A stretch of DNA of 39,987 nucleotides from Pelodictyon luteolum. Lineage in GTDB: Bacteria > Bacteroidota > Chlorobiia > Chlorobiales > Chlorobiaceae. Both the position numbers and the translations under genes were made by a program. The stretch lies in contig DYNE01000021.1 in the NCBI GenBank assembly GCA_020721225.1, positions 1 through 39,987 of the forward strand. The letters run 5' to 3'. This document shows positions 34,588-39,987 of the stretch, piece by piece; the stretch's first letter is position 1; each line of letters starts with the position of its first letter. Under the pieces are notes generated by a model. That model ran no database searches, was not told the origin of the DNA, and saw nothing but the letters and a program-made list of their open reading frames with translations.

Positions 34588-36498
34588 TTAAAGATTGAAC
34601 GTCACACCGCCGTAGAGATAGGTGCCTGTCGCCCCCGATCCGCCGATATTGCCATAGACATCTGGCTCCACATCTAAAATATTGTCCACACCGAGGAAGA
34701 GGCCTGCAACGTCGCTGACCTGTCTGGATGCGTAAACGTGCACCAGCGTATATCCATCAGCTCGCTCTCCTCCCTCGATCCACTGTTTTCCGGCTGTGAC
34801 AACCCTGATATTTCCCCTGAAACCCGATTGGCTGCTGCCGTATGCAAGCTTGAAGGTATTGGAGACTTCAGGAACATAAAACAGGCTCTCCCCGGTGCTG
34901 CCGTCCTCGGTATCGATGAAGCTCAACTCGTCGGAAACCGTGAACCCGTACGGCAACTTCAGGCTTGCCGTAAGTTCGATACCTCTGGTCATTGCTTCGG
35001 ATATATTCTGTAATTCGTACGCAGGGATGTTGTTCTTTCCCTCCTTGACATAGCCGACGAACACTTCATGAATCATATCCCGCATATCGTTGCGGAATAC
35101 CGTGGCCCCTAAGGAGAATCCTTTCCAGGCAAGGTCGGCATCGACTTCGTACGACCGGGAACGCTCAGCGTCGAGATCGGCACTGGCATAGACGATCTTC
35201 TTTTTTGTATAAAGTGATCCGGTGTACAGTTCATACAGGGTCGGGGCACGGAATCCCTCTCCATAAGAGCCTCTCAAACGCAACAGGTCGCTGACCCTGT
35301 ACGAGAGAGCGGCCTTCGGGCTTATTGCCGAACCGAAATCGGAGTGGTTGTCGTATCTTGCTCCAAGCACGATACCGGCCCGCTCGCCGATCTGCACTTC
35401 GTCCTGAATAAATGCCCCGACATTCCGGGCATCATGCTCAACCTCTCCGTCGGCACGTTCGTCATGCCGGTAATCCATCCCCGCGGTAACGCGATGAATT
35501 CCGGCCGTTTTACCTGTCCAGCGGGCTTCGGCCTGCCTGCTTGTCTGCTCAAGTTTTGTCGTGGATGCAGTTCCGCCGGCAACAGGAATCATGTCAGAAG
35601 TCCAGTCATACGAAGATTGCCAGGCACGAAGATGCAATGACGACTCCTGCCCTGTTGCAGCATCGAAGCCAACATAGGCCGAAACCCTTTCGGCATCGAC
35701 GTAACGCTCGAAGTCGCCGCCTGTCTGGGTGCGGTACCCTTCAAGCTCGGTGTCGGCATAGTTGAATCCGAAAGAGAGTGATGCGGAGGGTGACAAATCA
35801 TAGGTCAGTGCAGTCAGCGCCGAACCGAGAATCCGGTCGTCTCCGTCGGTCATCAGATCGGACTCATCCCGGTCATACCTGTCCTTGTTGTTATAGCCTC
35901 CTGAAACCACATACCCGAGGTTTCCGGCCCTGCCGCTCATCCAGCCGTCGGTCACGATCGTTGCCGCGTCGCCATGACGGCTCTCTCCTCCGCGCAGAGT
36001 CGCTCCTGCACGAAACGTCTCCGAAGGTTTCCTGGTGATGATATTGATGACGCCGGCAACGGCGTCACTTCCATACAGCGCGGAAGCTGAACCGCGCACC
36101 ACTTCGACTCGCTCGATCATACCGGCAGGAATTTCGGAGAGATCGACAAAATCCTGAAACCCGGAGGTAAGGCGCATGCCGTCGATGAGTACCAGCGTAT
36201 GCCTGCTAAGCCCCCTCATCCGCGCGACGCTCTGCCGGCCGCTGGCCGGTTCGAGACTCACGCTCTGCACCTCGGTCAGCACATCCGCAACGGTTTTCGC
36301 GCCACTCTCGGCTATCTCTGCCTTGCTGATCACTTCAATCGCTGCAGGAATCTGTGATACCTGCGTTTCGCTGAGCGTAGCCGTTACAACGACCTCTCCG
36401 GTTTCGTAATATCCCGGCTCTGCCGTTGCGGAAGCAGGAATCAGAAAACTGCCGATACAACCAGCCAGTACCGGTATTCGTAAAATCTTATTTTTCAT
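34588..36498 (-). CDS. TonB-dependent outer-membrane receptor
   Basis: This 636-residue receptor starts at ATG 36498 (signal peptide ending ASATA). In the plug domain GEVVVTATLSETQVSQIPAAIEVIS is a TonB-box-like start, followed by RGLSRHTLVLIDGMRL and GSASALYGSDAVAGVINIITRKP. A 22-strand barrel follows, ending in YLYGGVTFNL. It imports a scarce ligand across the outer membrane, powered by TonB. General resemblance is to BtuB/FepA-type receptors. A perfect ModE-like operator 260 bp upstream and nearby mod genes suggest a molybdate or tungstate complex as cargo, which is inference. Confidence 0.9.
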   Translation of the reverse strand: MKNKILRIPVLAGCIGSFLIPASATAEPGYYETGEVVVTATLSETQVSQIPAAIEVISKAEIAESGAKTVADVLTEVQSVSLEPASGRQSVARMRGLSRHTLVLIDGMRLTSGFQDFVDLSEIPAGMIERVEVVRGSASALYGSDAVAGVINIITRKPSETFRAGATLRGGESRHGDAATIVTDGWMSGRAGNLGYVVSGGYNNKDRYDRDESDLMTDGDDRILGSALTALTYDLSPSASLSFGFNYADTELEGYRTQTGGDFERYVDAERVSAYVGFDAATGQESSLHLRAWQSSYDWTSDMIPVAGGTASTTKLEQTSRQAEARWTGKTAGIHRVTAGMDYRHDERADGEVEHDARNVGAFIQDEVQIGERAGIVLGARYDNHSDFGSAISPKAALSYRVSDLLRLRGSYGEGFRAPTLYELYTGSLYTKKKIVYASADLDAERSRSYEVDADLAWKGFSLGATVFRNDMRDMIHEVFVGYVKEGKNNIPAYELQNISEAMTRGIELTASLKLPYGFTVSDELSFIDTEDGSTGESLFYVPEVSNTFKLAYGSSQSGFRGNIRVVTAGKQWIEGGERADGYTLVHVYASRQVSDVAGLFLGVDNILDVEPDVYGNIGGSGATGTYLYGGVTFNL

Positions 36499-36601
36499 TT
36501 GGTGTAAAATTGTTGTCGTTGATGTACTGAAAAAACTGCACATAAAAAAGTTCAGGAATCCCGGAGTCGTCCCCGTACTTAACCACATAAGAAAAAACAG
36601 G

Positions 36602-36742
36602 TTAAGAAATTACTGAACGCGCCATGAGTGATGAAGCCGCTGGCGTGTCGCAGCCATGGCCGTAGCGATACGTGATGGGGGATATCGTAAAAACGATGAA
36701 ATCAAGAGCGAGGAAACAGATCAGTACAACATGTTTTTTCAT
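36602..36742 (-). CDS. possible small membrane peptide between ModE-like site and TonB receptor
   Basis: A 46-codon ORF begins MKKHVVLICFLALDFIVF, that is, a basic start then a hydrophobic stretch as in a signal anchor. It continues with a short polar tail holding YRYGHGCD. Its ATG is 15 bases from the operator at 36758-36781, the same geometry as the other perfect site. ATG 36751 is a second possible start. No Shine-Dalgarno is visible and I know no family, so it may equally be untranslated leader of the receptor mRNA. Confidence 0.35.
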   Translation of the reverse strand: MKKHVVLICFLALDFIVFTISPITYRYGHGCDTPAASSLMARSVIS

Positions 36743-36757
36743 TGATAGCATGGTTTT

Positions 36758-36781
36758 CGTTATAACAAAAAAAATATAACG
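36758..36781. promoter_or_regulatory. ModE-like operator 3 (perfect CGTTAT-N12-ATAACG)
   Basis: Both 6-bp arms are perfect and the 12-bp centre is A-rich. It lies between the SUMT-like gene stop (36796) and the start of the small ORF/TonB receptor unit on the minus strand, so the receptor is the likely target. Confidence 0.65.
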
Positions 36782-36795
36782 CTGACAAAAAAAAC

Positions 36796-37602
36796 TCAGG
36801 CGCCAGAACACCTGGACAACACTTCTGCCGGAGGCCATTTTTCAAGCGGCAGATTTCTGATGGCAAGATGTTGACCGACAAAATAAACGACAGGTTCCCT
36901 GAGCTTTCCCGATGCCCTGAGTGTACTGGCATCTCCAATAGTCGCCACTGCGTATGCCTCGTCGGGCCATCCCGATTTCGACACGGCAACGATAGGCATT
37001 GCGGCTGAAACTCCCTCTTCAAGGAAAGCTTGTACTATGCCCTCAAGATTTCCTGTCGCCATATAGAGAACAATGGCAGACCCATGCCTGAGCAGCTTGG
37101 CCGCATCACGGACAAGAGCGAAATTATCGACAATTACATCGGCGATAAGGCAGGTAACCGAATTGCTCTGGTATTTTTCGCTCAGCGGCAGCGCATAGGT
37201 GCATGCCGCTGCCGCTCCAGCAGTAACCCCGGGAACGACCTCGTAAGGTATATGCTGCCGCTCAAGTGCCCGACAATCGTCATTGGCGCCGCCAAACATC
37301 ATGGGATCTCCTGCTCTCAACCGCACTACCCGGAGCCCCTCGTTATAATATGCTTCGATAAGCTCAACCATCCGGGAGTTCCTTGCAGACACTCCTGCCT
37401 GAACGCTCTCTTTTTCTCGCTCCACAAACCGGATGGTAGCTGTTATCGACGCGACAGAAAGCGCCGATTCCGCAGTATGGCAATCGTAAAGAATGACATC
37501 CGCATTCCTGATAATCCGGGCCGCCCTGACGGTCAACAGATCCGGACCACCCGGACCGGTACCGACAATGAAAACCGGATAAAAGACAAGTTCATCGATC
37601 AT
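36796..37602 (-). CDS. SUMT/CobA-like tetrapyrrole methyltransferase, divergent
   Basis: The 268-residue protein has the SAM-dependent tetrapyrrole methylase fold: FIVGTGPGGPDLLTVRAARII, ADVILYD, LRVVRLRAGDPMMFGG, PYEVVPGVTAGAAAACTYALPLSEK and AIVLYMATGNLEGIV. Closest in layout to uroporphyrinogen-III C-methyltransferase, it differs at conserved points: GPGGPD where GPGDP is usual, YDCHTAE where YDRLV is usual, and RLRAGDP where RLKGGDP is usual. It may have a different tetrapyrrole or another substrate. ATG 37602 lies 20 bases from a perfect ModE-like operator, so expression is probably tied to molybdate. Confidence 0.8.
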   Translation of the reverse strand: MIDELVFYPVFIVGTGPGGPDLLTVRAARIIRNADVILYDCHTAESALSVASITATIRFVEREKESVQAGVSARNSRMVELIEAYYNEGLRVVRLRAGDPMMFGGANDDCRALERQHIPYEVVPGVTAGAAAACTYALPLSEKYQSNSVTCLIADVIVDNFALVRDAAKLLRHGSAIVLYMATGNLEGIVQAFLEEGVSAAMPIVAVSKSGWPDEAYAVATIGDASTLRASGKLREPVVYFVGQHLAIRNLPLEKWPPAEVLSRCSGA

Positions 37603-37622
37603 TTTTCACTATCAACCCTTTT

Positions 37623-37646
37623 CGTTATATAATAAAGGAAATAACG
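37623..37646. promoter_or_regulatory. ModE-like operator 4 (perfect CGTTAT-N12-ATAACG)
   Basis: This is a perfect 6+6-bp dyad with the 12-bp spacing, 20 bases upstream of the SUMT-like ATG on the minus strand and 135 bp from the divergent LysR gene. Molybdate-bound regulator would be expected to repress the methyltransferase. Confidence 0.65.
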
Positions 37647-37780
37647 AATAAAAAGAGAATCCCTTTGCAATTAAAATCAAGATCACACACTAAACATAAT
37701 TTTCAAAGAAATTTTTACATATTCGTCTAATTATTTAAGCATTTGAAGCAACTTTACTTAAATAACAATAAATATACTTA

Positions 37781-38665
37781 ATGTTTGACTATCGCCTGAA
37801 GGTTTTCGACGCGGTCGCCCGGCGACTGAGCTTTACAAAAGCCGCAGAAGAGTTGTGTATCACCCAGCCAGCCGTCACGAAACACATCAAGGAACTTGAA
37901 AAACATTTCAGGGCGCAACTCTTCGAGCGCAAAGGTAACGGAGTAGCCCTGACCGAAGGAGGTCTTCTGATACTGAAACATACCGGATTGCTTCGGGAGA
38001 TAACCCGACAACTCGAGTATGAGATTCACAGGCTCCATGACGCACATCAAGGACTGCTGAAACTGGGAGCGAGCACGACAGTTGCCCAGTACGTACTGCC
38101 GCCACTGCTTGCAAAATTTCACCGGGTTTACCATGACGTGAATTTGCAGATGCTTACAGCCAATACCGAGCAGGTAGAACAGGCTCTGATCGGCAAAAAA
38201 ATCGAACTGGGCATCATCGAGGGGGATTCGAAGCGAAAGGACATCATCTATACCCCGCTTGCCGACGATGATATCGTACTGGTAAGCGGAGCAAAAAATC
38301 CCCGCGCAAAAAAAGAGGAAATCAGGATCGAAGATCTTGTCGCTATCCCCCTGCTGTTAAGGGAGCCTGGTTCCGGAACGCTTGAGGTCATTACCCATGC
38401 CCTTAAAAGCTCGAACCTGCGGATAGCGGATCTTGCCGTGGAAATGTATCTCGGAAGTTCGGAAGCCATAAAATCCTATCTGCTGCATTCGCAATGTATG
38501 GCTTTCATTTCACGACATGCCATCATGCATGAAGTTGCAAATGGATTGCTGAAAGTCGTAACGATCAGAAAATTCTCGATCCGCCGAAGGTTCTTCTTCA
38601 TCACACTGGAGGGTCAGATCGGAGGACTTCCGGAAGTGTTCATGCGATTTGCCTCCGACCATTAG
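37781..38665 (+). CDS. LysR-family transcriptional regulator (YeiE-like)
   Basis: The 294-residue regulator has an N-terminal winged HTH (LKVFDAVARRLSFTKAAEELCITQPAVTKHIKELEKHF, residues 6-43), a linker helix and a type 2 periplasmic-binding-fold effector domain (LKLGASTTVAQYVLPPLLAKFH onward). The neighbouring yeiH-type gene follows in the same direction after 211 bp, as in E. coli yeiE-yeiH, so it probably controls that transporter. The upstream region is strongly AT-rich with no visible Shine-Dalgarno. The effector ligand is not readable from sequence; CysB/CbbR-like anion sensing is possible. Confidence 0.88.
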   Translation: MFDYRLKVFDAVARRLSFTKAAEELCITQPAVTKHIKELEKHFRAQLFERKGNGVALTEGGLLILKHTGLLREITRQLEYEIHRLHDAHQGLLKLGASTTVAQYVLPPLLAKFHRVYHDVNLQMLTANTEQVEQALIGKKIELGIIEGDSKRKDIIYTPLADDDIVLVSGAKNPRAKKEEIRIEDLVAIPLLLREPGSGTLEVITHALKSSNLRIADLAVEMYLGSSEAIKSYLLHSQCMAFISRHAIMHEVANGLLKVVTIRKFSIRRRFFFITLEGQIGGLPEVFMRFASDH

Positions 38666-38876
38666 AGCGATCTGCTTCCCGCTCCATTCTGAACTGCAGT
38701 CCTGTGTTTACAGGGCTCCCATAACCTGCCGTTATGCCGGATCACGTAATACGATTGGCCTGATAACATTTTTTCGGCAATCTTGACCCATAACCTCAAG
38801 TAACGCAAAACAGATGCAATGAGACACTGTGAACATGGAAAGACCCAGGGAATCATTAACGCATAAAAGGAGCCTT
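38666..38876. other. gap between lysR and yeiH-like gene
   Basis: No gene is visible. The region presumably carries the promoter and the regulator binding site for the transporter. A short stem near 38700-38720 (CCTG...CAGG) is too weak to call. Confidence 0.3.
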
Positions 38877-39987
38877 ATGGATAACAACGGCAACAACGAA
38901 AACATGGCTACCGGCAATGCTACCCATCGTATCGAAACGGAATTACCAACCGGGGAACTGATCCGCGAAGCTGAACGGTGCGGATTCCGATGCCAGGCAA
39001 AAACAGCGAAACATACCATTGATTCATTGTTTCCGGGGGTTCTGGCGTCCATCACCGTAGCGGCTGCAGCAACATTTCTTTCCGATCATTACGGCGCACC
39101 GACCATGCTTTTCGCACTCCTGATCGGCATGGCTTTTCGTTTTCTTTCCGAAGATAAAGGAAAGGCACTTCCGGGCATCCAGTTCACTTCAAAAACCATT
39201 CTGCGTATCGGAGTAGCTCTTCTCGGCATGCGCATTACTTTCGCAGAGATTCAGCAACTTGGTATCAAACCGATCTCCATCGTCATATGTTCGGTTCTGC
39301 TGACCATCCTGTTCGGTCTTTTTCTCTCAAAATTCATGGGTCGCGGCAAACGGTTCGGCGTACTTACCGGGGGAAGTGTCGGTATCTGCGGAGCCTCGGC
39401 AGCACTTGCAATTGCAGCCATACTGCCCAAAGATGAATACATCGAACGCAACACTATTTTCACGGTCATCAGCGTCACCGCCCTGAGCACTCTTGCAATG
39501 ATCCTGTACCCGGTAATTGCAGTTCAGCTTGGGCTCGATCCGCAGGCATCCGGAATTTTCCTCGGGGGCACCATTCATGATGTCGCCCAGGTTGTCGGTG
39601 CCGGATATTCCATGTCGGACGAGACGGGAGATATCGCTACGGTTATCAAGCTGCTCAGGGTAGCCATGCTTGTTCCTGTAGTCTTCACTCTCTCGCTGAT
39701 ATTTCACAGCAGGAACAACACAGAAGGAAGCGAGGCAAAGAGTTTTTTCCTGCCTCCGTTCATCATCTTTTTCATTCTGCTGGTAGGTCTGAACAGCACA
39801 GGAATCGTATCAGAGCCGGTACGCACCATTATCGGAGATATCTCTCGCTGGTGCCTGGTTGCGGCAATCGGCGCTCTTGGTATGAAAACATCCCTGAAAT
39901 CACTTTTTCAGGTCGGCTGGAAACCTGTTTCGATTAGGGGTTTGGAAAATACTGATATACCTATTATAATGTTTTCATATCGCAACG
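38877..39987 (+). CDS. YeiH-family (UPF0324) membrane transporter, 3' end disrupted or off-window
   Basis: The frame opens at ATG 38877 behind an AAGGAG ribosome site and runs without a stop to the window edge (370 codons). It has a polar N-terminus of about 55 residues, then about ten hydrophobic segments. Family motifs are ILRIGVALLGMRITFAEIQ, TGGSVGICGASAALAIAAILP, IFLGGTIHDVAQVVGAGY and GALGMKTSLKSLFQVGWKP. YeiH proteins are predicted anion (sulfate/sulfonate-type) exporters. After GWKPVSI the sequence no longer reads as the expected final hydrophobic helix: it becomes RGLENTDIPIIMFSYRN. Hence the 3' end may be interrupted by an insertion at about 39936. Confidence 0.82.
   Translation, partial: MDNNGNNENMATGNATHRIETELPTGELIREAERCGFRCQAKTAKHTIDSLFPGVLASITVAAAATFLSDHYGAPTMLFALLIGMAFRFLSEDKGKALPGIQFTSKTILRIGVALLGMRITFAEIQQLGIKPISIVICSVLLTILFGLFLSKFMGRGKRFGVLTGGSVGICGASAALAIAAILPKDEYIERNTIFTVISVTALSTLAMILYPVIAVQLGLDPQASGIFLGGTIHDVAQVVGAGYSMSDETGDIATVIKLLRVAMLVPVVFTLSLIFHSRNNTEGSEAKSFFLPPFIIFFILLVGLNSTGIVSEPVRTIIGDISRWCLVAAIGALGMKTSLKSLFQVGWKPVSIRGLENTDIPIIMFSYRN

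Noticed and set aside
36499-36757. cobalamin riboswitch in the TonB receptor leader
   Set aside because: No B12-box-like or GCCACTG-like element could be found on the sense strand.

Overview
The window looks like chromosomal DNA of a green sulfur bacterium (Chlorobi, Chlorobium/Prosthecochloris-like). This is an inference from gene content: a four-gene NAD(P)-linked sulfhydrogenase (hydB-hydG-hydD-hydA), a molybdate cluster of the kind kept by diazotrophs, and TonB-dependent uptake. No rRNA, tRNA or CRISPR array was found. Base composition is moderate and even inside genes, with AT-rich promoter gaps.

Left part (1-7.9 kb), minus strand: a SIMPL-domain protein, a GT4 glycosyltransferase, a YbaK-type tRNA deacylase and a small outer-membrane beta-barrel. 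These are followed (transcribed right to left) by a tight lipid-flavoured operon of MsbA-like ABC exporter, class 3 fatty-aldehyde-type dehydrogenase and patatin-like hydrolase. Plus strand from 7.95 kb: a TerC-family membrane protein with a clear terminator, then a LonB-like AAA/S16 protease directly coupled to a tandem universal stress protein. A structured 0.4-kb repeat (copy A) precedes a minus-strand pair, a SpoU-type RNA methyltransferase and a membrane protein of unknown function.

Middle (14.6-19.9 kb), plus strand: a U32 peptidase-family protein and the hydBGDA sulfhydrogenase operon with translational-coupling overlaps. The hydrogenase large subunit ends exactly at the last metal-ligand motif, with no cleavable tail. 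Then come a decayed hipA remnant, a DUF1499 protein and copy B of the 0.4-kb repeat. A minus-strand recG-rsgA-aldehyde dehydrogenase group follows, divergent from rpmE-frr (plus), then phoU-arsC (minus).

Right part (28.9-37.7 kb) is the most interesting. A six-gene molybdate operon (modD-modA-modB-modC1-diMop-modC2) stands near a TonB-dependent receptor, a c-type cytochrome and an unusual SUMT-like methyltransferase. Four sites share a 24-bp dyad CGTTAT-N12-ATAACG or close variants, which matches the ModE operator layout. They lie upstream of modD (two sites), just upstream of the methyltransferase, and in front of a tiny ORF plus the TonB receptor. This suggests one molybdenum regulon covering inner-membrane transport, outer-membrane import and a tetrapyrrole-type methylase. 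No complete ModE is present; instead there is a two-domain Mop protein resembling the ModE effector half without its helix-turn-helix.

The far right holds a LysR regulator and a YeiH-family transporter, an association also known from yeiE-yeiH in E. coli. The transporter sequence changes abruptly about 50 bp before the window edge, suggesting an insertion there.
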